This document shows, piece by piece, positions 12,586 to 19,480 of a DNA stretch of 20,115 nt (the first letter of the stretch is position 1; every line of letters starts with the position of its first letter). The notes beneath the pieces are model-generated. The model did not search any database, was not told the origin of the DNA, and saw only the letters and a program-made list of their open reading frames with translations. The stretch comes from a virus. Made by a program: the position numbers and the translations under genes. The stretch covers positions 1 through 20,115 of the IMG/VR virus record IMGVR_UViG_3300020394_000445. The stretch is one strand, 5' to 3'.

Positions 12586-13932
12586 CTAGTATGCTATGAC
12601 TAATGAACTCGATGAATATTGGGTGCCACTGTCGTGCCTAAACCTATGATATGGTTGTTGGAGTGGATTAGCACCACTAATCTGATTAGGTTGATAGTTT
12701 CTATAAGATACTTGTTTATAATATATGCTTCTAGAAACATCACCCCACCATTGGGAAACTGCAGGACTTGAGGCAGTGAAGGTTCTCGTACCATACCTCG
12801 TAGTATGAATTTCTGCTATTCCATTCTTAAATTGATATCCTGACGGAGGCGCGGCAGATGCAACTTGATAGTAAGTGTTTAGAGCATAATTGCCAGGATA
12901 ATTGATTTGAGCATGATTAAATAATGGGGTATTGCCACCACCCAAAATCATCATTGTAAACACCACATAACTAGTTCCACCACTCGCTTCATTATTCTGA
13001 ATTGTCAGACCATTTGCTTTCATATCTGCTGATAATGCGCTATTGATATACACGTCAGTTCTATAATCATATTGACCTGACGCATACCCCCACTGATATT
13101 CATAGGTGGGTGTAGCAGGATTTCCGTTATAAGAAAAATCGTCTGGTACGGTAACCTGTGCCGATCCATTTAGTGCAGTCCAACCAAGACCACCTACAAC
13201 TAATATTACTTGATCACCTACTTGGCAGTTGTAAGGAAAATACATAGTTGTGGAAGAGGTAGAATTACCAAAAGTACTGCCAAAAACTCCTCTTTGGAAA
13301 TTTCTCCATGCAATTTGATTATTTGGACCTGAAGCAGAAGCAGTATTGTAAATTATGTTTGCCGCTTTAGCAACAAAGTTTACACCATCCGACCATTTGA
13401 ATGTGTATGTAAAATCTCCATTGGAATCTGTGAGATTTCCTGCCGCGACTGCACTTGCGATCTCTGCTTTGGTCTTTGGGGTAAACGTAAATACGGATGA
13501 GTCATTAGTTACTGTTGCCATGAATTGTGCAGAGTCAGATCCGAAACTCTGGTTGATAAATAATTCGGTTCCATCAGAGTCACCAGGATCTGCTTTGATG
13601 ATCAGAGGTGTTGCTGAATCAACTATAGTATATTCATCAAGTGGTACGGAATCCCAAAAGGGTGCATTATTCACTGTTAATGCATTATAGTAACCAGATC
13701 CGTTAGAAATATAAAGTCTTTTACTTTCATTAACAAATGCTTGCTGTCCTTCTAGCAAATTACTAGTAGGAATCGAGTCTAAAGTATCAAAAAATTGAAC
13801 TCCATTTATACTCATAATAGTAGCACTATCAACACCTGTAAGTTCACCAGTGTGCAAAAGACGAAGTTCATTCGGGTTCGCACTATCTGTTCTACCTAAG
13901 AAGGTTGCTATGTTTCTTGCTTTACTGACCAT
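12586..13932 (-). CDS. Fibre/adhesin B: shared N-terminal module, Ig-like domain, unrecognised C-terminal domain
   Basis: This 448-residue protein has the shared module at residues 1-95 (KARNIATFLGRTDSANP, FFDTLDSIPTSNLLEGQQAF, LYISNGSGYYN), with an insert GVDSATIMSI also seen in fibre D. The Ig-like domain (100-197) is closest to fibres A and C (SSVFTFTPKT, FTYTFKWSDGVNF). The C-terminal 250 residues (about 200-448) form an aromatic- and asparagine-rich beta domain (VGDQVILVVGGLGW, then PDDFSYNGNP, ending SSSSLVIAY) that I cannot place in a family. A jelly-roll-like receptor-binding domain is a guess. The start overlaps the fibre A stop by 1 base (TAATG), so the two are coupled. Confidence 0.88.
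   Translation of the reverse strand: MVSKARNIATFLGRTDSANPNELRLLHTGELTGVDSATIMSINGVQFFDTLDSIPTSNLLEGQQAFVNESKRLYISNGSGYYNALTVNNAPFWDSVPLDEYTIVDSATPLIIKADPGDSDGTELFINQSFGSDSAQFMATVTNDSSVFTFTPKTKAEIASAVAAGNLTDSNGDFTYTFKWSDGVNFVAKAANIIYNTASASGPNNQIAWRNFQRGVFGSTFGNSTSSTTMYFPYNCQVGDQVILVVGGLGWTALNGSAQVTVPDDFSYNGNPATPTYEYQWGYASGQYDYRTDVYINSALSADMKANGLTIQNNEASGGTSYVVFTMMILGGGNTPLFNHAQINYPGNYALNTYYQVASAAPPSGYQFKNGIAEIHTTRYGTRTFTASSPAVSQWWGDVSRSIYYKQVSYRNYQPNQISGANPLQQPYHRFRHDSGTQYSSSSLVIAY
13377..13444 (-). repeat. Dispersed DNA repeat, copy in fibre B
   Basis: This is the fibre B copy of the 68-base element encoding the FTYTFKWSDGVNFV part of the Ig-like domain. It matches the fibre C copy at 58 of 68 positions by hand alignment, with no gap needed. 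Confidence 0.75.
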
Positions 13933-15515
13933 TACGATGAATTCCCTGCGCCATTTGCACCATGATTAGTCGCACTGATATTTCCAAAGTCAGTAGCATT
14001 ACCAGTAGTTTGAATGGTTATCTTCTGAATATCATCTATAGTGGTATAAGGTGAACTGGTTGCTTTACCCATACCACCTGCGAACTGTGCAGTAGTTCCG
14101 TCAGTGCAACCCCCACTAGTCAGATAACACCAGTAAACCAGATCACCAAAATCATAGGCATTACTTGTGGTTTGTGTTGTTACATAATGAATCACATTAG
14201 CATTTGCGGCATAGGCAGTTTGTTGAACTTGATAATAATTGGTTCTTACATAACCACCTGCAAATATACTTCTAGTCTCATCTGAAGTACCACCAACGTT
14301 ATCCCATGCACTACCACCCATTCCGTTTAAGTTACCGAATTGATAAGCAGAATTTGCAGTTGCATAAGAAAACCATTTGATAGAAGCAACAGAAACAGCA
14401 GGTCCACTTTGGTAATTAGATCTATTAACACCACCTGCAAACAATCCTCTGGTGGCATCACCTGCCGCACCAATTGTAAATAGTTTTAGACCCATGTCTC
14501 CTGTTTCAGTTGCATTACCTGGTGTGTCAATAGTTATTTTTCTCATCTTTTGCATTGAAGTGGAATAGTTATTTGGATAAGCATTGCCAGTAGGAAGGTT
14601 GCCTCCAGTCTGTACCCCAACTGTACCATTGGAACTAGCGGCACTACCACCATAGTAATCATCTATATCATCCCCAAAGTCAACAGCATTTCCTGTAGTG
14701 GCAACTGTAATGTAATCCATTGTTCTTCTAGGAAATACATGAGAGGCATCTGTATTACGAGAACCAAAAACTATTCTGTAGGCATTACTCATACCACCAC
14801 TCATGTCTTTACTAACCCCAGTGAGGTTACCAAATGATTGTGCCGTACCCCCTGTTGACATTGACCAGTATTCTATTTGTTGTCTTGGTGTTCCACCTGA
14901 ACCACCTGCACCTGCTAGAATACCTCTGTCTCCACCCCAGTCAATTAATTTTGCACTTAATGCAGGATTGTAGGTTATGGTTGCTTGTCTGGTGATAAAG
15001 TTATTTCCGTCCGACCACTTAAACGTGTAGATAAAATCACCATTGGAATCTTCTAAGTCACCTGCGAGAACAGATGCTCCTATAGAATTAGCACTCTTTG
15101 GAGTAAATGTAAATACTGAAGAATCTATGGTTATGTCAACCATGTACTGGGCAGAGTCAGATGCGAAACTTTGATTTAATAAATTTGAATTATCTGAGTC
15201 TGTTGCTTTTGCTATAATGACGAGAGGTGTTGCTGAGTCAACAATAGTATATTCAGTAAGTGGAGAAGAATCCCAATTAGGATCTGCGCTTATTAATGCG
15301 GTATTGTACCAACCAGATCCATTAGAAACATAAAGTCTATTGGTTGAAGTGATGAATGCTTGTTGACCAGATGACAAACCAGTTATAGGTAGAGAGTCCA
15401 AAGAAGTAAAAACTGACGCTCTAGTGCTTTGAGTAGAAGCATCTATAGCATTGTTATCTGGGTTCGCTTGCTCTGTGTTTGACAGTATTGAAGCAATGTC
15501 TCGAATACGACTCAT
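13932..15515 (-). CDS. Fibre/adhesin A: shared N-terminal module, Ig-like domain, kelch-like repeats
   Basis: This 527-residue protein has the shared module at residues 1-82 (SRIRDIASILSNTEQANPD, FTSLDSLPITGLSSGQQAF, LYVSNGSGWYN). An Ig/cadherin-like domain lies at 88-185. About six kelch-like repeats fill residues 197-520. Each has an R-G-x-F-A-G-G strand, a variable loop, then I-x-Y-x-T-x-x-T-x-G-N-A-x-D-F-G-D/N (for example ITIQTTGNATDFGN). Such repeats build a beta-propeller. The protein ends just after the last repeat (HGANGAGNSS). It would be displayed on the virion as a fibre tip, by analogy with marine phage fibres of this build. It begins 3 bases after the lysine-rich gene and is coupled to fibre B by a 1-base overlap. 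Confidence 0.9.
   Translation of the reverse strand: MSRIRDIASILSNTEQANPDNNAIDASTQSTRASVFTSLDSLPITGLSSGQQAFITSTNRLYVSNGSGWYNTALISADPNWDSSPLTEYTIVDSATPLVIIAKATDSDNSNLLNQSFASDSAQYMVDITIDSSVFTFTPKSANSIGASVLAGDLEDSNGDFIYTFKWSDGNNFITRQATITYNPALSAKLIDWGGDRGILAGAGGSGGTPRQQIEYWSMSTGGTAQSFGNLTGVSKDMSGGMSNAYRIVFGSRNTDASHVFPRRTMDYITVATTGNAVDFGDDIDDYYGGSAASSNGTVGVQTGGNLPTGNAYPNNYSTSMQKMRKITIDTPGNATETGDMGLKLFTIGAAGDATRGLFAGGVNRSNYQSGPAVSVASIKWFSYATANSAYQFGNLNGMGGSAWDNVGGTSDETRSIFAGGYVRTNYYQVQQTAYAANANVIHYVTTQTTSNAYDFGDLVYWCYLTSGGCTDGTTAQFAGGMGKATSSPYTTIDDIQKITIQTTGNATDFGNISATNHGANGAGNSS
14999..15066 (-). repeat. Dispersed DNA repeat, copy in fibre A
   Basis: This is the fibre A copy of the 68-base element in the Ig-like domain (FIYTFKWSDGNNF region). 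It matches the fibre C copy at about 53 of 68 positions by hand alignment, making it the most diverged of the three. Confidence 0.7.
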
Positions 15516-15518
15516 GGA

Positions 15519-16313
15519 TCATGATATACCTTTATCTGCATTGTAGTCACGAAATCTTTTCAATAAGACTGGTTGTCCACTCTTCTTTTTATATCTTCGA
15601 TCAACAACTAACTGAGGATTATTCTTATCTTTCTTTCTTCGAGGACCTTGAACAGTATCTTTTGGATCAGGTATATCTGCAGTGCTATTGGCAGGTACGT
15701 CTTCTTTTATTTTTCCCTTTTCTTTTGCATCTAGGTATGCCGCAATTGCCATGTCTTTTTTCTTCTTATCAGACTTACCTTTGAACTGTGGTGCATCTGA
15801 CTTTTTGAAGTCATCTATGTAATCACCTGCATCTGCGTTCTTTCCTAGTTTCTCATCCAACTTGAGTTCTTTTCTCAACGCGGCAATTCTCTTCTTGAGT
15901 TCTTTTTGCCTTGGAGATCCTGGCATTGCTTTGATTGCCAGTCTGTATAGTTTATACAAGTCTGACATTTGATTACCAGGTCTTCGGGACATGAATGATT
16001 CCCTCACCTTGATATTTTTTTGTTTTAAAAGTTTTTTTAGATCTTCTAATTCTTTTTTGAGTTTCTCTGTATCAGTAGTTTTTCTGAGACCAGATTTCCT
16101 AATATCTTTCACACTCAAAGACAGTTCGTCTACCTTTGCTTCATTTTTAGGTACACAATTAGGAACCATCTTGTTTCCTTTTCTTTTCATACCAACTTGT
16201 TTATGGGTATCCCAACAAGGATCTTCTTTCACATCATCATCTTTAGGTTTAGGTTTATTCAAACCCATCTTCTTTAGAAGTCTTTGTCTATTTTTTGCTA
16301 CTGTTAAACTCAT
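15519..16313 (-). CDS. Lysine-rich conserved marine-phage protein, probably virion-associated
   Basis: This 264-residue, strongly basic and mostly disordered-looking protein has three visible blocks. DPCWDTHKQVGMKRKGNK at 31-48 runs on to P-N-C-V-P with cysteines at 33 and 53. A helical coiled-coil region (78-153) contains KELEDLKKLL and KELKKRIAALRKEL. GDYIDDFKKSDAPQFKGKSD at 163-182 is followed by a helix DMAIAAYLDAKEKG. I recall both the cysteine block and the last block from marine myovirus proteins, where they recur in several lysine-rich gene products. A head-core, DNA-bound or scaffold role would suit the charge but is inference. The start overlaps the preceding gene by 4 bases (ATGA), and fibre A follows 3 bases later. 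Confidence 0.85.
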   Translation of the reverse strand: MSLTVAKNRQRLLKKMGLNKPKPKDDDVKEDPCWDTHKQVGMKRKGNKMVPNCVPKNEAKVDELSLSVKDIRKSGLRKTTDTEKLKKELEDLKKLLKQKNIKVRESFMSRRPGNQMSDLYKLYRLAIKAMPGSPRQKELKKRIAALRKELKLDEKLGKNADAGDYIDDFKKSDAPQFKGKSDKKKKDMAIAAYLDAKEKGKIKEDVPANSTADIPDPKDTVQGPRRKKDKNNPQLVVDRRYKKKSGQPVLLKRFRDYNADKGIS

Positions 16314-16897
16314 TTTGATATCTCGTTTATAGTAATGTAAATTTTCTGGTTCGTCCTCATGTGGGTTGCTTCATAGATGTCAACTCCAAATACATCACCA
16401 ACTGGATACGCTTCGTCTAACACACGTATCTGATCTTTCGGTTTGCAAATAACTTCAATGCTACTGTTCACTGCCTTTTCATTAGCAATCCTATACACAC
16501 CTGGTGACAATTGCCTATCCTCTAATACAAACCATTCGCTGTTCTCGTTCAAAAAGTCTAGTGGTTCTATGTTGAATTCTTCACAAATCTTTTTTAATTG
16601 AGAATCTGTTATTCCTGTCTTTTCCTTAATGAGAAAGAGTGCTGCCGCAAAACTTCCGAGTTTAGTTCCCCCTCCTGGTACTTTTGATAACAACCTTTTA
16701 ACGTTAGCGCACAAGCGAATGAAAGGAGTCCAAGCAGACTGTTTCTCAGAAGTGTTGATCGTAACACCCTTTACTCTCTTTCCGTTAGCATCAATAATAC
16801 CTTCTTTGTATGCGTCCCAGTTTTCCCATTTCATTACAAGCATTCGTATAAAACGAAAAGCATAGACTGTATCTGCCGCAGATTTTAGAATACCCAT
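16310..16897 (-). CDS. Conserved phage protein of unknown function (195 aa)
   Basis: The N-terminus MGILKSAADTVYAFRFIRML is a conserved-looking helix with alternating hydrophobic residues. It is followed by a basic segment (IDANGKRVKGV). At 75-95 comes GGGTKLGSFAAALFLIKEKT, a glycine-rich hinge with a hydrophobic helix that may associate with membrane or pack in a helical bundle. The C-terminal half looks like a compact beta domain (YRIANEKAVN, GDVFGVDIYEATHM, YITINEISK). I believe relatives are widespread in marine phages near structural genes but know no function. The start shares its first base with the previous gene's stop, and its stop overlaps the next start by 4 bases, so it is tightly coupled in the operon. 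Confidence 0.85.
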   Translation of the reverse strand: MGILKSAADTVYAFRFIRMLVMKWENWDAYKEGIIDANGKRVKGVTINTSEKQSAWTPFIRLCANVKRLLSKVPGGGTKLGSFAAALFLIKEKTGITDSQLKKICEEFNIEPLDFLNENSEWFVLEDRQLSPGVYRIANEKAVNSSIEVICKPKDQIRVLDEAYPVGDVFGVDIYEATHMRTNQKIYITINEISK

Positions 16898-17256
16898 TAT
16901 ATTTTCCTTAGTGCCTCTACTACCTTTGCGTCCATAGTTATTCCCACAAGTTGATCATTAGTAATATATCTTAGAAAAACTAAAAAGGGTTTTATTACTG
17001 ACCAGTGCCTTTCGTCTAACTTTACTCTCATCATGTTTATCGATGGTTCTATACCAAAGACATTAAAGATAACTATCAGGTGGTTTAGTATCAAGCGTTC
17101 AGAAAGATTACCTTCATCCAGATAACGATTCAATAAACGCTTGACATATTTAAACCTTTTCAAATCCTCGTTGAACTCTTCTATGTCAGAGAACCGAGGG
17201 TTATAATAATGTCTTGCCGCATATAGCATCAAGTTTGATTTATTCAATTGATCCAT
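16897..17256 (-). CDS. Conserved helical phage protein of unknown function (119 aa)
   Basis: This all-alpha soluble protein is rich in aromatic and basic residues: AARHYYNPRFSDIEEFNEDL, then FKYVKRLLNRYLDEGNLSER. Next comes a hydrophobic ILNHLIVIFNVFG, and the C-terminus is RYITNDQLVGITMDAKVVEA plus a short tail. The ATG at 17256 has no recognisable ribosome site; AT-rich sequence precedes it, so initiation may rely on low structure or coupling. The preceding gene stops 14 bases upstream. I recall similar compact helical proteins in T4-like marine phages but cannot name a role. Confidence 0.83.
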   Translation of the reverse strand: MDQLNKSNLMLYAARHYYNPRFSDIEEFNEDLKRFKYVKRLLNRYLDEGNLSERLILNHLIVIFNVFGIEPSINMMRVKLDERHWSVIKPFLVFLRYITNDQLVGITMDAKVVEALRKI

Positions 17257-17270
17257 AACAATATTATATA

Positions 17271-17579
17271 TTATGGTAAGATGTTCTTAACTCTTTCGAC
17301 CAGAGTAGATTTTTTCTTTCTTCGATCTAATTCAATACCATGTTCTCGACCTAGTTCTTCTAGTTCGATCTTAGTCATGTCTTCCAAATGCTCTTCCGCA
17401 AACTCAGTCTCAGTTGTTGGAGACTCTGTCAACGTTACTGGTTCTGCAACACCAAGATACTCATTGATCTGAGCATCTGTCATCTTCTGTGCTTTCAGAA
17501 GTTCATTTGTTTTTGGATGTCGCCAACCCGAAGGAGTTGGTACAGCATCTTTGGCATGTGATGGTGGGTGTACTGCCAT
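17271..17579 (-). CDS. Small protein with SAP/HeH-like C-terminal helices
   Basis: This 102-residue protein has a proline-rich start (MAVHPPSHAKDAVPTPSGWR) and then a segment that reads like a product-label motif of marine phages (HPKTNELLKAQKMTDAQINE). An acidic linker (50-65) follows. The last 37 residues (MTKIELEELGREHGIELDRR, then KKKSTLVERVKNIL) show the helix-extended loop-helix pattern of the SAP/HeH/LEM or Rho-N type: L-x-x-L-x-x-x-x-G-I-x-x-x ... K-x-x-L-V-x-x-V. Such motifs bind DNA or RNA in other proteins, including phage packaging and nuclease proteins. Its start shares one base with the previous stop. DNA contact is a reasonable inference, not shown. Confidence 0.83.
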   Translation of the reverse strand: MAVHPPSHAKDAVPTPSGWRHPKTNELLKAQKMTDAQINEYLGVAEPVTLTESPTTETEFAEEHLEDMTKIELEELGREHGIELDRRKKKSTLVERVKNILP

Positions 17580-18103
17580 TACTTCATTCCCCTTAATGCT
17601 TTTACTACGGAGTTCACTACGTTCTGATCTCCAGAGCGAACTTGATCTCCACCGTTTCTTTGCCCTGCCGCTTTAGTAACTTTACCTGCTTTGGATACAT
17701 CGTCATGACCTTTTGTTACAGTGTCATCTGTTTCCTTTGGTTCGTTTGCCATATCCTTGGCACCTTTACCTTTTAACTTGTCATCCATAGTTTCAGGTTT
17801 AGTTGCTCCTGCAGTAGGACTCTTCTCAGACAAAACACTTTTCAGTGCAGTTCGAATACGAGATTCTTTTTGCTCTGTTGGTTTATCTTTGTCCATCTTT
17901 GGATTCATTTCGATGTCCCCTTCGTCTTTGTCTTTTTTCTTTTTCTTATTTTTTGTACGAAGGTTTTTAAAATCTTTGGCATCGATATCGCCATCCTTAT
18001 CAGTATCCAACTCATGTTGGTCACCTTTTAGTTTCTTTTCTTCTAAATCTTCTGGGACTTCAGTCTGTGCCTTAGTCCACTCATTGAATATGTTCTTAAA
18101 CAT
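17579..18103 (-). CDS. Lysine-rich protein with one EF-hand-like calcium loop
   Basis: This 174-residue, highly charged, low-complexity protein holds a canonical 12-residue loop at 33-44 (DTDKDGDIDAKD). It has D at positions 1, 3, 5 and 12, G at 6 and I at 8, matching EF-hand or dockerin-type calcium sites. A basic run (NKKKKKDKDE) follows, then a conserved-looking ESRIRTALKSVLSEK helix (about 80-94) and a glycine/asparagine-rich end (GQRNGGDQVRSGDQNVVNSV). Only one loop is present, so binding might need dimerisation. Seawater calcium makes a stabilising role in the virion plausible. An AAGGAGA ribosome site precedes the ATG. Family function is unknown to me. Confidence 0.85.
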   Translation of the reverse strand: MFKNIFNEWTKAQTEVPEDLEEKKLKGDQHELDTDKDGDIDAKDFKNLRTKNKKKKKDKDEGDIEMNPKMDKDKPTEQKESRIRTALKSVLSEKSPTAGATKPETMDDKLKGKGAKDMANEPKETDDTVTKGHDDVSKAGKVTKAAGQRNGGDQVRSGDQNVVNSVVKALRGMK

Positions 18104-18115
18104 CCGTGTCTCCTT

Positions 18116-18394
18116 TTACATCCACATGTGGGCGACATAAGTCCCTACTGCCGCTACAACAGCGGCATATACTACTTTATTTATAATGCCAACTGTATGG
18201 GCGTTTTCGTTTACTTTCTTCTCGATATTATCGAGTTTTTCTGAGAACTTGTTCATACGTTCCCATGATCTTTCACGATACTCATTATAAGCATCCATCT
18301 TTTCCTCAAAACGAGCAATCGCAATGAGTACGGTTTCCATTCGTTCTAATTTTTGTTCTATTCGTACTAGACGATCTGATGTCGTATCTGCCAT
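18116..18394 (-). CDS. Small coiled-coil protein with C-terminal membrane anchor
   Basis: This 92-residue protein has a long heptad-rich helix (about 7-68: RLVRIEQKLERMETVLIAIA, then ERMNKFSEKLDNIEKKVNEN). One membrane segment near the end follows (IINKVVYAAVVAAVGTYVAH). The layout, a short coiled coil followed by a C-terminal anchor, is like XhlA-type phage proteins that assist lysis, but I see no sequence proof of membership. It is the third of three consecutive envelope-type genes. AAGAAGGG precedes the ATG. A TATAAATA octamer lies inside its coding sequence (18178-18185) and may be chance. A tail-anchored regulator of holin or spanin function is one possibility. Confidence 0.82.
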   Translation of the reverse strand: MADTTSDRLVRIEQKLERMETVLIAIARFEEKMDAYNEYRERSWERMNKFSEKLDNIEKKVNENAHTVGIINKVVYAAVVAAVGTYVAHMWM

Positions 18395-18406
18395 TGCCCT
18401 TCTTTC

Positions 18407-18664
18407 TTATGGGTTTAGTTCTTTGGGATCTGCATCAATAAAGTTTCTTATGATGTACAGACCATCATCACTAACTTCGACTTTGAGTTCTTTACAACCC
18501 AGTCGAACAGAACCTGTATATTCGCTAGACTTACCGCCTCGCAAGGTTCTTTCAATAGTTCTTTTTGCTTTTAAGCAATCACCTAATCCATCACGAACTG
18601 TATACTCTTTTAATTCCATCGGGTTTCCGAACCACATTAAAAGAATGAATGCTTCTATTACCAT
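18407..18664 (-). CDS. Small protein with hydrophobic N-terminus and two cysteines
   Basis: This 85-residue protein starts MVIEAFILLMWFGNP, a short hydrophobic segment that could be a signal anchor. A compact charged domain follows, with cysteines at 30 (GLGDCLKAKRTIER) and 57 (VRLGCKELKVEV). If exported, the two could form a disulfide. The ATG lies 2 bases after the previous gene's stop and has no strong ribosome site, so coupling to the upstream gene is likely. Without a lysine/arginine cluster before the hydrophobic part, export is not certain. No family is recognised. Its place between two anchored coiled-coil proteins suggests an envelope role. Confidence 0.78.
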   Translation of the reverse strand: MVIEAFILLMWFGNPMELKEYTVRDGLGDCLKAKRTIERTLRGGKSSEYTGSVRLGCKELKVEVSDDGLYIIRNFIDADPKELNP

Positions 18665-18666
18665 AT

Positions 18667-19119
18667 CTAATGTCCATTATGTCTTCCACTGGGTTTCATG
18701 CCGTTCATTTCGTGTACCATGTCCATTATATCGTTACGTATCTTTTCGTGTGCTTCTTCAAGTTGGTTTATTCGCTTCTCATAAAACTCCAATGTTAGTT
18801 TCTGTTGTTGGTCAAACGGTGCTTGACCGCTTTCGATTTCGTCTGTTAGTTTATCAAGTTCATTTGCTAAGTGTTCAATCAACATAAACTGTTCACTGTC
18901 TGCAGGTAATGAACCCATTTCTCCACGAGGCCACTTAATTCTGAATTCAGTATTCATTTCTAAGTCTGCCTTCATCATAGTCTGGTTAGTTTCAATATTA
19001 TTCAATCTTTCTACAATACCAAAGTATGCCCATGTTGCAATTGATGCACCTGCAATCATACTAATTATATTACGAAGTGGTAATGCTACCTCGGTATTTT
19101 CACTCACCTTTGTTGCCAT
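18667..19119 (-). CDS. Membrane-anchored coiled-coil protein (150 aa)
   Basis: One transmembrane segment near the start (NIISMIAGASIATWAYFGIV, 17-36) is followed by a long helical domain. VERLNNIETNQTMMKADLEM comes first, then a short conserved-looking stretch with W63-P-R-G, then LIEHLANELDKLTDEIES and LTLEFYEKRINQLEEAHEKI. It ends in a histidine-containing tail (GRHNGH). The layout is the mirror of the 92-residue protein two genes downstream: anchor first, coiled coil after. A spanin- or envelope-associated complex is one possibility. There is no lipoprotein cysteine, so it is not an outer-membrane spanin by itself. AAGGA precedes the ATG by 9 bases. Confidence 0.83.
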   Translation of the reverse strand: MATKVSENTEVALPLRNIISMIAGASIATWAYFGIVERLNNIETNQTMMKADLEMNTEFRIKWPRGEMGSLPADSEQFMLIEHLANELDKLTDEIESGQAPFDQQQKLTLEFYEKRINQLEEAHEKIRNDIMDMVHEMNGMKPSGRHNGH

Positions 19120-19129
19120 TTATCAATCC

Positions 19130-19480
19130 TTAATTATCTACTTTTGCTCCTGATCTCCACTGCCAACATGACCAGTACCTTGCTTTCCATTTAGGTCCTG
19201 GATTGTCACAGTTGTGCCTTGCTCGAAACGATTTCCGTCTAGCAGGATCATCGCGTTTGATTTCCATATTAGGATCTCCGAAGGATACCTTTACAACATT
19301 GCCCTTCTCGTTCTTAACATAAACATAAAACTTCTTACTGCCACCACGAGTTGGATTGTTTAGTGTAACCTTCTTACCCTGATACTCAGACTCTACTAAT
19401 TCTAAGTCATCGTATAGATCACATTCTTCACAAATCTCATCAATCTTATCTGCCGTATGCTGTTTAAATGTATTTGTCAT
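19130..19480 (-). CDS. Conserved marine-phage protein with RRKSFRARHNC C-terminal motif
   Basis: This 116-residue protein has an acidic N-terminal helix with CEEC (17-20), a beta section (GGSKKFYVYVKNEKGNVVKV, 46-65), and GDPNMEIKRDDPARRKSFRA (68-87). It then runs into RHNCDNPGPKWKARYWSCWQ. I recall this last region, with R-x-K-S-F-R-A-R-H-x-C and A-R-Y-W-S-C, as strongly conserved in small proteins and in extensions of larger proteins across marine T4-like phages. Four cysteines (17, 20, 91, 105) could bind a metal. Its start shares one base with the previous stop, and AGGAA precedes it. Function is unknown. Confidence 0.85.
   Translation of the reverse strand: MTNTFKQHTADKIDEICEECDLYDDLELVESEYQGKKVTLNNPTRGGSKKFYVYVKNEKGNVVKVSFGDPNMEIKRDDPARRKSFRARHNCDNPGPKWKARYWSCWQWRSGAKVDN

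Noticed and set aside
7120-15515. Diversity-generating retroelement acting on the fibre tips
   Set aside because: No reverse transcriptase, template repeat or adenine-biased variable repeat could be seen in this window.
17256-17270. TATAAT-like AT-rich stretch before the 119-residue gene
   Set aside because: It sits only 7 bases from the ATG, and nothing resembling TTGACA lies 17 bases upstream, so it cannot be the promoter of that gene.
18149-18167. Perfect 7-bp hairpin
   Set aside because: It encodes the alanine/valine-rich membrane segment, has no T run, and repetitive GCx codons explain it.
18178-18185. TATAAATA octamer on the minus strand before the EF-hand gene
   Set aside because: It is inside the membrane-anchor coding sequence and about 75 bases from the next start; too weak to call as a promoter without transcript data.
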